Position numbers and translations under genes: made by a program. The notes beneath the pieces were generated by a model. It made no database searches, was not told the DNA's origin, and was given only the letters and a program-made list of their open reading frames with translations. A DNA stretch of 64,000 bases, taken from positions 2,604,001 through 2,668,000 of the forward strand of contig NZ_CP043046.1 of NCBI RefSeq assembly GCF_008119665.1, in the 5' to 3' direction. Below are positions 25,300-33,924 of the stretch, piece by piece; position 1 is the stretch's first letter, and each line of letters begins with the position of its first letter. The stretch comes from Pigmentiphaga aceris. Lineage in GTDB: Bacteria; Pseudomonadota; Gammaproteobacteria; Burkholderiales; Burkholderiaceae_B.

Positions 25300-25358
25300 A
25301 CCTGATTTGTCAATTTTGTATTCTCAGGCACGCTCGGATGTAGACGTCGCCTCGGGTT

Positions 25359-25838
25359 TCACCCCCGCCAAGCCGCCTCGATCTTCGCGACATCGATTTT
25401 TCGCATTGTCATCATGGCCTCGAACGCGCGCTTGGCCGCGGCGCGATCCGGGTCGGCGATGGCGGTGGTCAGCACGCGTGGCGTGATCTGCCACGACAGT
25501 CCCCATTTGTCCTTGCACCAGCCGCACTCGCTTTCCTGGCCGCCGTTATCAACGATGGCGTTCCACAGGCGGTCGGTTTCGGCCTGGTCGTCGGTGGCAA
25601 TCTGGAATGAAAAGGCTTCGCTGTGCTTGAAGATCGGCCCGCCGTTCAAGCCCAGGCAAGGGATGCCCATGACGGTGAACTCGACCGTCAGCACGTCGCC
25701 CGCTTTGCCGTCGGGGTAATCGCCGGGCGCTTGGTGGACGGCGGTGACCGCACTGTCGGGGAAGGTGTTGGCGTAGAAGTTTGCCGCGTCCAGCGCGGTG
25801 CCGTCGTACCAGAGGCAGATCGTGTTTTTGCTGGCCAT
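25359..25838 (-). CDS. VOC-family protein (PhnB/3-demethylubiquinone-like)
   Basis: This 159-residue vicinal-oxygen-chelate protein has the PhnB-like layout: NTICLWYDGTALDAANFYANTFPDS, then the strand VLTVEFTVMGIPCLGLNGGPIFKHSEAFSFQI, and the second half with GWCKDKWGLSWQITPRVL. This group is often mis-annotated as methyltransferase; actual substrates are mostly unknown. Full length, single gene, cytoplasmic. The C-terminal helix with AFEAMMTMRKIDVAKIEAA is typical. Confidence 0.88.
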   Translation of the reverse strand: MASKNTICLWYDGTALDAANFYANTFPDSAVTAVHQAPGDYPDGKAGDVLTVEFTVMGIPCLGLNGGPIFKHSEAFSFQIATDDQAETDRLWNAIVDNGGQESECGWCKDKWGLSWQITPRVLTTAIADPDRAAAKRAFEAMMTMRKIDVAKIEAAWRG

Positions 25839-25913
25839 GTCGCTTCTCCTGGGAGAATCACACTTTGGATCGTAGCCTCGATCTTGACAACGACGACTGC
25901 GATAGGCGGTAGC

Positions 25914-26315
25914 ATGGCTCTTCCACTTGCTTCAACCAAGAATCACATAATGGGTTTGCTAAAGCGTATTGACTCGGTTGTCTTGTTTGTTCTTGATATT
26001 GCTGCGGCAGCTGGTTGGTATGCCGACATATTTGATGTCGATGTTGAATACGAAAACCCATGCTATGCATACGTTGTCTTGCCTGACATGACGCTTGGCT
26101 TCCACCCCTTGGACAAGAAATGTCCTGGAGGGGCTGGCGGTACCACCGTCTACTGGCAAGTCGACAGCATGGATGAGGCGATCCTGTTCTTGGTGAACAA
26201 GGGTGCGACTTTATATCGCGGGCCAATTCAGACGGCGCCAGGGGGCAGGGCAGCCATGCTGCTTGACCCGTTCGGTTGCACTATCGGCCTGAATGAAGTT
26301 GCGATGCAACGCTAA
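25914..26315 (+). CDS. Glyoxalase/VOC-fold protein, low-GC
   Basis: This is a 133-residue single-domain VOC protein: LLKRIDSVVLFVLDIAAAAGWYADIFDVDVEYENPCYAYVVLPDMTLGFHPLDK, then a second half GGTTVYWQVDSMDEAILFLVNKGATLYRGPIQTAPGGRAAMLLDPFGCTIGL, the pattern of glyoxalase/bleomycin-resistance dimers. A weak AGGCGG precedes the ATG at 25914; a second ATG at 25950 starts right at the domain. The first 180 coding bases are about 44% GC against roughly 60% or more around it, suggesting recent acquisition. The substrate is unknown. Confidence 0.75.
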   Translation: MALPLASTKNHIMGLLKRIDSVVLFVLDIAAAAGWYADIFDVDVEYENPCYAYVVLPDMTLGFHPLDKKCPGGAGGTTVYWQVDSMDEAILFLVNKGATLYRGPIQTAPGGRAAMLLDPFGCTIGLNEVAMQR

Positions 26316-26353
26316 TCAAGCAGCGCGCCAGACGCTTTCGAACAGCAAGGGTA

Positions 26354-26376
26354 GCTGCGCCGCCAGGCGGCGCAGC
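26354..26376. terminator. GC-rich hairpin between convergent genes
   Basis: GCTGCGCCGCC and its perfect complement GGCGGCGCAGC, separated by one base, form a strong hairpin in the 89-bp gap between the convergent VOC and cyoD genes. No T-run is seen, so it is a likely but not canonical bidirectional terminator. Confidence 0.55.
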
Positions 26377-26404
26377 ATGCACTATCGCGGCAGGAGGCTC
26401 TGCG

Positions 26405-26752
26405 TCAATTGATCATCATGTGGAAGTGCATGCTCCAGATGATCCAGATCGACAAGGCCACCACGATGAACAGAATCACCAGCGTGAACACAAAGCTTGC
26501 CAGGTTCCAGCCGCCTTCGGACGATCGGTTCATGTGCAGGAAGTAGACCAACTGCACCACGATCTGCGCAACGGCGAAGCCCACCAGCACCAGCATGGTC
26601 GACGGGCGCGACAGCACCGGATACATCACCAGCATGAAGGGCACGATGGTCAGCAGTGCCGACAGCAGGAAGCCGGTCCGATAGGATTTCGCGCTGCCGT
26701 GGCTTTCACCGGCGCGCGTGGTCGATGTGTGTGGATTGGCTGCGTGGCCCAT
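26405..26752 (-). CDS. cyoD: Cytochrome bo ubiquinol oxidase subunit IV
   Basis: CyoD is the small accessory subunit of the proton-pumping cytochrome bo quinol oxidase. The 115-residue protein has the three expected membrane helices (FLLSALLTIVPFMLVMYPV, MLVLVGFAVAQIVVQLVYFLHM, FVFTLVILFIVVALSIWIIWSM) and the family HMNRSSEGGWN loop. The start at 26752 lies 1 base after the cyoC stop. Last gene of cyoABCD. Confidence 0.95.
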   Translation of the reverse strand: MGHAANPHTSTTRAGESHGSAKSYRTGFLLSALLTIVPFMLVMYPVLSRPSTMLVLVGFAVAQIVVQLVYFLHMNRSSEGGWNLASFVFTLVILFIVVALSIWIIWSMHFHMMIN

Positions 26753-26753
26753 G

Positions 26754-27413
26754 TCAGAAGACTCCGAACAGATAGACAAAGGTGAAGACGCAGATCCACA
26801 CCAGGTCAAGGAAGTGCCAGAACAAGCTCAGGCAAGACAGACGCGTGACGTTGGTGGCAGTCAGGCCACGGCGATGCAGTTGGTGCATCAGCACGGCCAT
26901 CCAGATCAAGCCGCCGGCCACGTGCAGGCCGTGGGTGCCCACCAGCGCAAAGAAGGACGACAGGTAGGCGCTGCGGGTCGGGCCTGCGCCGATCGAGATC
27001 AGGTGATGGAACTCGTAGATTTCCATAGCGATGAAGGCCAGGCCAAGCGTGAAGGTGACACCCAGCCAACGCATGGCGCTGGTCTTGTCGACACGATGCA
27101 CCGCAAGCATGGCGTAGCCATAGGTGATGCTGGAGAACAGCAGCACGAAGGTTTCGACCAGGATGAAGGGCAGCGAGAACAGCTCGCTGCCGGTGGGGCC
27201 ACCTGCGAAGGCGTTGCTGAGCACCGCATACGAAGCGAACAGCGAACCGAACAAGATGCAGTCGGACATGAGGTACACCCACATGCCCATGACTTTCATC
27301 GAACCTTGGTCGTGTGCGTGATCATGCGCGTGGTCATGAGCATGCTCACGAACGTCCGCATGGGGATCAGCCAGAAACGCGCCGTCCGATTCTTTGTAGG
27401 TCAACGTCGACAT
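26754..27413 (-). CDS. cyoC: Cytochrome bo ubiquinol oxidase subunit III
   Basis: This 219-residue CyoC subunit of the haem-copper quinol oxidase has five membrane helices, starting with [25 protein letters not shown] and including [25 protein letters not shown], the conserved subunit III segment. The hydrophilic N-terminus contains a run of His-Asp-His-Ala repeats (around residues 25-37), which could bind metal and is more pronounced than usual. It begins 2 bases after the cyoB stop. Confidence 0.96.
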   Translation of the reverse strand: MSTLTYKESDGAFLADPHADVREHAHDHAHDHAHDQGSMKVMGMWVYLMSDCILFGSLFASYAVLSNAFAGGPTGSELFSLPFILVETFVLLFSSITYGYAMLAVHRVDKTSAMRWLGVTFTLGLAFIAMEIYEFHHLISIGAGPTRSAYLSSFFALVGTHGLHVAGGLIWMAVLMHQLHRRGLTATNVTRLSCLSLFWHFLDLVWICVFTFVYLFGVF

Positions 27414-27415
27414 GA

Positions 27416-29389
27416 TCAGCCCTTGTATTCGAGTGCGCTGATGCGCAGGTTTTCAATACGCGCCACTTCGTCCGAGGGCACGTAGTAGTCCGTGTCCTCG
27501 TCGTAGGAACGCACGATGAAGGTGGCGATCATGGCAACGAAGCTTGCGCCGGCCAGCCACCAGATGTGCCACACCAACGCAAAGCACAGCGCCAGAATCC
27601 ACACGTTGACGATGAACGGCACGCCGGTATTGCGCGGCATGTGGATGGGTTCGTAGCGGCTGGGTGCGGGCGGCAGGCCACGCTTCTTGGCTTCGTGGAA
27701 GGCGTCAAGGGCGTTTACCTTGGGCACCACCGCGAAGTTGTAGAAGGGCGGGGGCGATGCCGTCGCCCATTCCAGCGTGCGGGCGTCCCAGGGGTCGCCA
27801 TTGGTGTCGAGATTCTGTTTGCGATCACGCACGCTGACGTAGATCTGCACCAGCAGGAAGACGATGCCCGCCAGGATGAACAGCGCGCCGGCAAAAGCCG
27901 TGTACAGGTAGGGCTGCCAGGCAGGATTGTCGTGCTGGTTCAGGCGACGCGTCATGCCCATGAAGCCCAGCATGTACAGCGGCATGAAGGCCAGATAGAA
28001 ACCGATGATCCAGCACCAGAATGAATACTTGCCCAGGCGCTCGTTCAAGGTGAAACCGAAGACCTTCGGGAACCAGTACACCAGGCCGGCAAAGTAGCCA
28101 AACAGCGCACCACCGATGATGGTGTTGTGGAAGTGGGCAACCAGGAACAGGCTGTTGTGCAGCAGGAAGTCGGCACCCGGAATCGCCAGCAGCACACCGG
28201 TCATGCCGCCGATGGTGAAGGTGACCAGGAAGGCCAGCGTCCACAGCATGGGCGTGGTGAAGGTGACGCGCCCGCCGTACATGGTGAACAGCCACGTGAA
28301 TATCTTCACCCCGGTCGGGATGGCGATGATCATCGTCATGATGCCGAAGAAGGCGTTGACGCTTGCGCCCGACCCCATGGTGAAGAAGTGGTGCAGCCAG
28401 ACGACGAAGGACAGAATGCCGATGGCAAGCGTCGCCCCCACCATGGATGTGTAGCCGAACAGCTTCTTGCGAGAAAACGTCGCCGTGATTTCCGAGAAAA
28501 TGCCAAATGCAGGCAGCACCAGGATGTAGACCTCGGGGTGGCCCCAGGCCCACACCAGGTTTACGTACATCATCGGGTTGCCGCCGAGCGTGGTGGTGTA
28601 GAAGTTGAAGTCCAGATACCGATCCAGCGTCAACGCGCCCAGTGCCACCGTCAGAATCGGGAAGGCGGCAATGATGATTACGCTGGTGACGAACACCGTC
28701 CAGGTGAAGACCGGCATTTTCATCAGCGTCATGCCTGGCGCACGCATCTTCAAGATGGTGATGAACAGGTTCACGCCGGTCAGCAGTGTTCCGACCCCAG
28801 ACGCCTGCAAAGCCCAGATGTAGTAATCGACCCCCACCCCCGGACTGAACTCGATGCCCGACAGCGGCGGATACGCCACCCAGCCGGTCATGGCAAATTC
28901 ACCGAGCGCCAGCGAGATCATCATCAGTGCTGCGCCGACCACGAAGATCCAGAAACTGAATGCGTTCAGGAACGGGAAGGCCATGTCGCGTGCGCCGATC
29001 TGCAGCGGCACGATGATGTTCATCAAGCCCACCACCAAGGGGGTGGCCACGAAGAAGATCATGATCACGCCGTGGGCGGTGAAGATCTGGTCGTAGTGTT
29101 CGGGCGGCAGGAAACCATCGCTGCCCGGGCCCGCTGCGGCAAGTTGTGCACGCATCAGCAGAGCGTCGGCAAAGCCGCGCACCAGCATCACCAGGGCAAC
29201 CACCACGTACATGATGCCAATGCGCTTGTGGTCCACGGTGGTGAACCAGTCGCGCCACAGGCGGCCCCATTGTTTGAAGTAGGTCAGGGCTGCCAGCAGC
29301 GCAGCGCCGCCCAGCACCATGGTTATCAGGGTGACCACGATAAGCGGGTCGTGTGTGGGAACCGCGCCCAATGTCAATTTTCCGAACAT
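27416..29389 (-). CDS. cyoB: Cytochrome bo ubiquinol oxidase subunit I
   Basis: CyoB is the catalytic haem-copper subunit that reduces oxygen to water and pumps protons. The 657-residue protein (E. coli: 663) shows [22 protein letters not shown] (low-spin haem His), the CuB/Tyr-His region [18 protein letters not shown], the HHFFTMG histidine pair and [16 protein letters not shown] for the late haem ligands, plus the D-channel segment [24 protein letters not shown]. Start 29389 ([11 protein letters not shown]) matches the family; a longer reading would run into cyoA. It begins 7 bases after cyoA. Confidence 0.97.
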   Translation of the reverse strand: MFGKLTLGAVPTHDPLIVVTLITMVLGGAALLAALTYFKQWGRLWRDWFTTVDHKRIGIMYVVVALVMLVRGFADALLMRAQLAAAGPGSDGFLPPEHYDQIFTAHGVIMIFFVATPLVVGLMNIIVPLQIGARDMAFPFLNAFSFWIFVVGAALMMISLALGEFAMTGWVAYPPLSGIEFSPGVGVDYYIWALQASGVGTLLTGVNLFITILKMRAPGMTLMKMPVFTWTVFVTSVIIIAAFPILTVALGALTLDRYLDFNFYTTTLGGNPMMYVNLVWAWGHPEVYILVLPAFGIFSEITATFSRKKLFGYTSMVGATLAIGILSFVVWLHHFFTMGSGASVNAFFGIMTMIIAIPTGVKIFTWLFTMYGGRVTFTTPMLWTLAFLVTFTIGGMTGVLLAIPGADFLLHNSLFLVAHFHNTIIGGALFGYFAGLVYWFPKVFGFTLNERLGKYSFWCWIIGFYLAFMPLYMLGFMGMTRRLNQHDNPAWQPYLYTAFAGALFILAGIVFLLVQIYVSVRDRKQNLDTNGDPWDARTLEWATASPPPFYNFAVVPKVNALDAFHEAKKRGLPPAPSRYEPIHMPRNTGVPFIVNVWILALCFALVWHIWWLAGASFVAMIATFIVRSYDEDTDYYVPSDEVARIENLRISALEYKG

Positions 29390-29396
29390 GACGGGC

Positions 29397-30299
29397 TTAC
29401 TCCTTCGATGTCTCAGACGGCTGGACGTGCATGGCCGCCTGGGGGTTGGCGTTCTCGCCAACGCCGGTGAATTGGTCGATCACTTTTTTGAACAGTCCGG
29501 GTTCCACTTGCGAGAAATGCACGACGGCATGACCCTGCGTGGGTTTTGCAATGCGTTGGAAGGCCTCGAAACCCAGATGCACCGGACCGCTGCGAACCTG
29601 GTTCACCCAGCGTTCGAAGTCGGCGTCCGAGGTTGCCGTGGCGGTGAATTGCATCTTCGAGAACCCGTGCCCGCTGTAATTGCCCGACAGGCCACGGAAT
29701 TCACCGGCTTCGTTGGCGACCAGGTGCAGCTTGGTGCGCATGCCGGCCATGGCGTAGACCTGTCCACCCAGTTGCGGGATAAAGAAGGTGTTCATGGTCG
29801 AGTTGGACGTGATGTCGAATACCAACTGACGACCAACCGGGAAATGCAGCTGGTTGATGGTTGCGATGCCCAGGTCGGGATAGACAAACACCCACTTCCA
29901 GTCCGTGGCAATGACCTCGACATGCAGGGGTTTGCCGGCAATGTCCAAGGGTTTGTAGGGATCGAGTTCGTGCGTCGAGCGCCAGACAATGACGGACAGG
30001 ATGGCGATGATGATCAGGGGCACACCCCAGACAACGGCTTCAATGCGCGTCGAATGTGACCAGTCGGGGGTATAGCGAGCCCGTTTGTTCGAGGCTCGGA
30101 AGTGCCAGGCGAATGCAAACGACAGCACGATGGCCGGGACCACGACGAACAGCATCAGCCCGATGCAGACGATGATCAGATCGCGCTGGGCAATGCCGAC
30201 GGCACCCTTGGAGTTGAAGAGCGCCCAGTCGCAGCCGGCAAGGCTCAATAGGACGAAGGCGGCAAGCACATGGCGTATGCGGTTCCAGCAAGTGTTCAT
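29397..30299 (-). CDS. cyoA: Cytochrome bo ubiquinol oxidase subunit II
   Basis: CyoA is the periplasm-facing lipoprotein subunit II. The 300-residue protein has a lipoprotein signal ending LLSLAGCDW (Cys23), two membrane helices, and a cupredoxin-like domain ([26 protein letters not shown], then [21 protein letters not shown]) that lacks the CuA ligands, as in quinol oxidases. It is the first gene of cyoABCD, divergent from a MocR-type regulator with a palindromic motif between them, so oxidase expression may respond to that regulator. Confidence 0.95.
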   Translation of the reverse strand: MNTCWNRIRHVLAAFVLLSLAGCDWALFNSKGAVGIAQRDLIIVCIGLMLFVVVPAIVLSFAFAWHFRASNKRARYTPDWSHSTRIEAVVWGVPLIIIAILSVIVWRSTHELDPYKPLDIAGKPLHVEVIATDWKWVFVYPDLGIATINQLHFPVGRQLVFDITSNSTMNTFFIPQLGGQVYAMAGMRTKLHLVANEAGEFRGLSGNYSGHGFSKMQFTATATSDADFERWVNQVRSGPVHLGFEAFQRIAKPTQGHAVVHFSQVEPGLFKKVIDQFTGVGENANPQAAMHVQPSETSKE

Positions 30300-30404
30300 G
30301 CGTAGACCTCGTAGAGGTGGGTTGCGAGCGGCGGGGCAGGGCGAGTCGTTACACTGGCGCAGCGCTCACCCGGTGACAGGTAGCCATGCAAGGCTAAAAC
30401 AAAA

Positions 30405-30427
30405 CCATACAAAATAGAATTGTATGG
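30405..30427. promoter_or_regulatory. CCATACAA-N7-TTGTATGG operator
   Basis: A perfect 8-bp inverted repeat (arms 30405-30412 and 30420-30427, spacer AATAGAA) lies 38 bp before the mocR start and 105 bp before cyoA on the other strand. The same arms occur at 32205-32249. Position next to mocR suggests it is the binding site of that regulator. Confidence 0.65.
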
Positions 30428-30465
30428 CATTCATGTACGGATTCAAACAGGAGGCATGACCTCGC

Positions 30466-31881
30466 ATGGACAAGCAGTCCCCCGGCCGCAAGCTCAAGAA
30501 CCCCAATCGCGCCTGGATACGGCCGTTCGAAGACGGCGCTGGCTCTCGTTATCTGCAGATCGCGCGTCAGATCATTGCGGCGGTCGATGACGGCGTGCTG
30601 CGTCCGGGTGACAGGCTGCCGCCCCAGCGGGACTTGGCGCAGGCCATGGGTGTTGATCTGACGACGGTTACCCGCGCCTACACCGAGGTGCGAACTGCGG
30701 GGTTGCTGGATGCGCATGGGGCAGGGGGCACGTTCATTGCCAGTTCGGTGTCGGACGGCGACAGGACCGTCGATCTGGGCATGAACATTCCGCCGCTGTT
30801 GATGAGCCCCGCGTTCACACGGCTGATGGACACCGGTATGACGAGCCTTCGCGAGCAATTGGGCGGCGGCGATCTGATGAGCTACCACGTGGGGGCAGGG
30901 GCGCGCACCGATCGCGAGGCGGCCGCTGTCTGGCTACGGCCGGTGCTGGGTGCAGTCAGTGCCGATCGTGTGGTGGTCTGTCCGGGTGCCCAGTCGGCAT
31001 TGACGGCCTTGATGCTGGCGCGCACACAACCCGGCGACATGATTGCGGCCGACGGCCTGACCTATCCCGGTTTTCTGGCGGCGGCACGGGTGCTGCAGCG
31101 GGGGGTGGCACCGGTTGCGTCAGACGACGAAGGCATGTTGCCGGATGACCTGGACCGGGTTTGCCAGACGGCGCGCCCGCGCCTGATCTACCTGATCCCG
31201 ACCATTCACAACCCGATGGCCACCACGCTGTCCGCGCAGCGGCGTGCAGACATCTACAAGGTGGCCAGCCGGCATGGCGTGGCGATTGTCGAAGACGATC
31301 CGTACTGGCTGCTGGCCGGCGATGCGCCGCCACCGCTGGCAACCCTGCAATCCGGCGAAGGCGCGCCGGTGTTCTATATATCGACCCTGTCCAAATGTCT
31401 GGCCCCGGGCCTGCGCACCGGTTACCTGGTGGTGCCGCCATCCGAGCCGCTGGAACCGATTCTGGACGCATTGCGTGCGGTCACCCTGATGGCTCCGCAC
31501 GCGATGGTGGCGATGGCGACGCACTGGATAGGCACGGGCCAGGCTGGCGATATCTTGCAGAAAATCCGCCAGGAACTGGCCCAGCGCCAGAAAATTGCCG
31601 CGCGGATTCTTCCCGGCATTTTGCATTCTCATCCTTACGGCCTGCACCTGTGGCTTGGGCTGTCGCCGAAGCTGGACCAGTACCGTCTGATCCAGACTGC
31701 ACGCGAGCGCAATCTGGGTGTGGCCAGCTCGGACGCGTTCAGCTTCGAGGATGTGCCGCCGCATGCCATTCGTGTGTCGCTGGGCGGTGCAAGCGATCAG
31801 GCCAGCCTGAAGGCTGCACTGGAAAAACTCGCCGAAATTCTGGCCAGCGATCCGCGTCAGCGTACCGGGGCGATTGTCTAG
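30466..31881 (+). CDS. MocR-type PLP-dependent GntR regulator
   Basis: This 471-residue MocR-family protein fuses a GntR winged helix (YLQIARQIIAAVDDGVLRPGDRLPPQRDLAQAMGVDLTTVTRAYTEVRTAGLL, residues about 28-82) to a fold-type I aminotransferase domain. The PLP lysine is visible in YISTLSKCLAPGLRTGYL, with the Asp in VEDDPYWLL and NPMATTLS for cofactor binding. Such proteins act as PLP- or amino-compound-responsive regulators. It is divergent from cyoABCD and its presumed palindromic site also occurs upstream of the thioredoxin-like operon, so its regulon may link respiration and redox functions. Confidence 0.92.
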   Translation: MDKQSPGRKLKNPNRAWIRPFEDGAGSRYLQIARQIIAAVDDGVLRPGDRLPPQRDLAQAMGVDLTTVTRAYTEVRTAGLLDAHGAGGTFIASSVSDGDRTVDLGMNIPPLLMSPAFTRLMDTGMTSLREQLGGGDLMSYHVGAGARTDREAAAVWLRPVLGAVSADRVVVCPGAQSALTALMLARTQPGDMIAADGLTYPGFLAAARVLQRGVAPVASDDEGMLPDDLDRVCQTARPRLIYLIPTIHNPMATTLSAQRRADIYKVASRHGVAIVEDDPYWLLAGDAPPPLATLQSGEGAPVFYISTLSKCLAPGLRTGYLVVPPSEPLEPILDALRAVTLMAPHAMVAMATHWIGTGQAGDILQKIRQELAQRQKIAARILPGILHSHPYGLHLWLGLSPKLDQYRLIQTARERNLGVASSDAFSFEDVPPHAIRVSLGGASDQASLKAALEKLAEILASDPRQRTGAIV

Positions 31882-31889
31882 TCGCCGTA

Positions 31890-32138
31890 TCAGCCCGCAG
31901 GGGTCAGGTTCTGGCCGGTCTGCGGGCTCAGCCGCAATTCCTCGCCTGTAGCCAGCACAACCAACACCCCGTTGGCCTGCTCACGTACGTGTGAATGGTC
32001 GTAGTGATACCGACGACTGGTCTCGTCCTCTTTGCCAGGGCGTTGAACCAACACAGTCTGACACTCGACGCTTACCTGCTGGCCTTGCGCATCTACTGCC
32101 GCGACGCGGCTTGTCTGGATGTTTACGGTGGCGGTCAT
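31890..32138 (-). CDS. Hypothetical 82-residue protein
   Basis: This is a small soluble protein with no family recognised. It is mostly beta-like (TATVNIQTSRVAAVDAQG, SVECQTVLVQRPG, NGVLVVLATGEELRLS) with a single Cys and a charged middle (KEDETSRRYHYDHSHVRE). It is convergent with mocR (8 bases apart) and its start lies just beyond the tandem palindromes at 32205-32249, so it may belong to the same regulon. Real-gene status rests on codon pattern and location. Confidence 0.55.
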   Translation of the reverse strand: MTATVNIQTSRVAAVDAQGQQVSVECQTVLVQRPGKEDETSRRYHYDHSHVREQANGVLVVLATGEELRLSPQTGQNLTPAG

Positions 32139-32204
32139 CCGCGTCCTTCATTGATTGCTGAAACAATTGCGCAGCTTGGCGTCGACATCTTGTCTGCGCG
32201 TTGT

Positions 32205-32249
32205 CCATACAAAATAATCTTGTTTGTGGAACAATATAATCTTGTATGG
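32205..32249. promoter_or_regulatory. Tandem MocR-type palindromes
   Basis: The segment starts with CCATACAA (32205-32212), ends with TTGTATGG (32242-32249), and contains between them TTGT and ACAA half-sites, each pair separated by 7-bp AT-rich spacers (AATAATC and TATAATC). It therefore reads as two adjacent, imperfect copies of the 30405-30427 operator. It lies between two divergent small genes, 18 bp before the start of the 89-residue membrane protein. Confidence 0.6.
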
Positions 32250-32266
32250 ATTTTCGTGGGTAAGCA

Positions 32267-32536
32267 ATGTCTGCCACTTTTCGGCACGAGCGCGCAAAGT
32301 TTCACGTGGTGATGGCAGCCTGTGGCGGCTTTGTGTTGTTGATGCTCGCGGCCTTGGTTTATGTGTGTACCCGTCCGCAGACCGCAGAAGTTCAGGCCGC
32401 CGAAGCGCATGCCGTCCGTCAATGCTGGACGCGCAGCACGGACCCGGATCGATCTGCCATTTCCCGTAGTGCGCAGCACGACGCTTGCCGCGAGATGCAA
32501 AAGCAGTACGTCTACAAGTTTGGTGAGAGGCCCTGA
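32267..32536 (+). CDS. Small single-helix membrane protein
   Basis: This 89-residue protein has one membrane segment (VVMAACGGFVLLMLAALVYVC, residues about 14-34) and a short periplasmic tail with two cysteines (AVRQCWTRST and HDACREMQKQYVY) that could pair. No family recognised. GGGTAAG precedes the ATG by a normal distance. It ends 2 bases before the thioredoxin-like gene, so the two products probably act together, and the tandem palindromes sit in its promoter. Confidence 0.65.
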   Translation: MSATFRHERAKFHVVMAACGGFVLLMLAALVYVCTRPQTAEVQAAEAHAVRQCWTRSTDPDRSAISRSAQHDACREMQKQYVYKFGERP

Positions 32537-32538
32537 GC

Positions 32539-33156
32539 ATGGCTTTGCACCTGTCTCTTTTCGCACCCAGCAGCTTGCTGCGGCGTCACGCTTTCCGCAT
32601 TTTTATTGTGATGGGCATTGCGATCATGAGCGTGGCAGCAATTGCCCTGTGGCAATACTTCGGCATGGGCGGGCAACGCGCTTTTTCTGAAAAAGCGGTT
32701 GTCTTTGGCGATGCCGATTTGCGTCTGCCCGCAGCGCTGGCAGGCGCAACCGGACGCATTCGCCTGGTCCATTTCTGGGACCCGGAATGCAGCACCTGCA
32801 ACCGCGAGACCAGTGCGCATCTGAGCTATCTGATCAGCATGTACCGCCGCGCCAACATTGACTTCTACAGCGTCAGAAAACCGGGAACCACTGGAGAATT
32901 GCCTGCCTTTTTGCAGGGCAAGCTGCAAGCCTTGGATGCGATTGACGGCATGGCCAGCATTCCGGCCAGTCCGTTTGTTGCCATCTGGGATGCAGAAGGC
33001 AGGTTGGCCTTTGCCGGCCCTTACAGCCTGGGTGTGGTCTGCACGTCCGCCAACAGTTTTGTTGAGCCAATCATCGACAAGCTGGTGGCAGGAGAGACGA
33101 CAGAACCATTTGGATTGCTGGCAATCGGGTGCTATTGCCCTTGGGCAAAAACGTGA
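32539..33156 (+). CDS. Membrane-anchored thioredoxin-fold protein (DUF6436-like)
   Basis: This 205-residue protein has an N-terminal anchor (FRIFIVMGIAIMSVAAIALW) and a periplasmic thioredoxin-like domain. The active-site-like motif is VHFWDPECSTCNRETSAHL (C-S-T-C rather than C-G-P-C), and the cis-proline loop is seen as ASPFVAIWDAEGRLAFAGPYSLG. The tail carries extra cysteines (GVVCTSANS, GCYCPW). It may handle periplasmic disulfides. It forms an operon with the preceding small membrane protein under the MocR-type palindromes. Confidence 0.78.
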   Translation: MALHLSLFAPSSLLRRHAFRIFIVMGIAIMSVAAIALWQYFGMGGQRAFSEKAVVFGDADLRLPAALAGATGRIRLVHFWDPECSTCNRETSAHLSYLISMYRRANIDFYSVRKPGTTGELPAFLQGKLQALDAIDGMASIPASPFVAIWDAEGRLAFAGPYSLGVVCTSANSFVEPIIDKLVAGETTEPFGLLAIGCYCPWAKT

Positions 33157-33222
33157 GGTTCAGTCTATGCGTGTTGCTCCATGCTTGACCCGGCCCGCTG
33201 ACGCAACAGGAACTACAACGTC

Positions 33223-33924
33223 GTGAAAAAAATCGACACGCTTCATCGCCTTCGCACGTCCCGAATCGTTGCCGTCATTCGGGAATCCAACCCAGACGCT
33301 GCCCATCGGACAGCCTTGGCCTGCATCGACGGTGGGATCGACTGCCTTGAAATCGCGATGACGACGCCTTGCGGCCTGGATGTCGTCGAAAGCCTGGCCT
33401 TGCTTGGCGGCGGTTTGACGATTGGTGCCGGCACGGTATTGGATGCGCCAACCGCGCGTTCAGCCATCCAGATGGGGGCGTCTTTTGTGGCGTCTCCAGT
33501 GGTGAACGCCGATGTCGTGCGCATGTGTTCACGTTATGGCGTGGTGTCCATGCCAGGCACATTCACGCCAACGGAAGTCGTCACGGCGCTGGAAGCCGGT
33601 GCCGACATCGTCAGGATTTTTCCTGCGGCCAGCCTTGGGCCACAACACCTCGCCCATTTGATCAGCGCGTTTCCGCAAGCCGTGTTCATGCCCGGTGGCG
33701 GGGCCGGGCTGGCAACGCTGAGAGACTGGCTGGTGCCTGGTGTGATCGCCGTTGCCGTCGGCGCAGACCTGACCACGCATATGGGCGACGACTATGGCGC
33801 GGTCACGACCCGCGCGCGGCAACTTATGGCAGCCGCAAAGGAAACCACCGGACGGGTCTATTTGCTCGACAACCGGAACCGCAATCCTGGCTCGGCACGT
33901 TCGGCAGTCAGCTGCCAGCCATGA
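33223..33924 (+). CDS. KDPG/KHG-aldolase-family protein lacking Schiff-base Lys
   Basis: This 233-residue TIM-barrel protein of the Eda (2-keto-3-deoxy-6-phosphogluconate aldolase) family has IVAVIRESNPDAAHRTALACIDGGIDCLEIAMTTP with the base Glu, GLTIGAGTVLDAP, FVASPVVNADVV, MPGTFTPTEVVTALEAGADIVRIFPA and FMPGGGAG. The lysine that forms the Schiff base (Lys133 of E. coli Eda, in KFFPA) is Arg131 here (AGG, 33613-33615), and the substrate Arg after LE-x-x-x is Thr. It may be inactive or have another role. The end overlaps the convergent histidine-kinase gene by 67 bp. Confidence 0.85.
   Translation: MKKIDTLHRLRTSRIVAVIRESNPDAAHRTALACIDGGIDCLEIAMTTPCGLDVVESLALLGGGLTIGAGTVLDAPTARSAIQMGASFVASPVVNADVVRMCSRYGVVSMPGTFTPTEVVTALEAGADIVRIFPAASLGPQHLAHLISAFPQAVFMPGGGAGLATLRDWLVPGVIAVAVGADLTTHMGDDYGAVTTRARQLMAAAKETTGRVYLLDNRNRNPGSARSAVSCQP

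Noticed and set aside
25623..25913. N-terminal extension of the low-GC VOC gene
   Set aside because: It would be antisense to the other VOC gene and its composition changes abruptly at 25914, where a plausible start exists.
28127..29470. 447-residue open frame on the plus strand within cyoB
   Set aside because: It is antisense to a complete cyoB with all haem ligands; the composition (Gln/His/Arg/Asp-rich) is that of a shadow frame.
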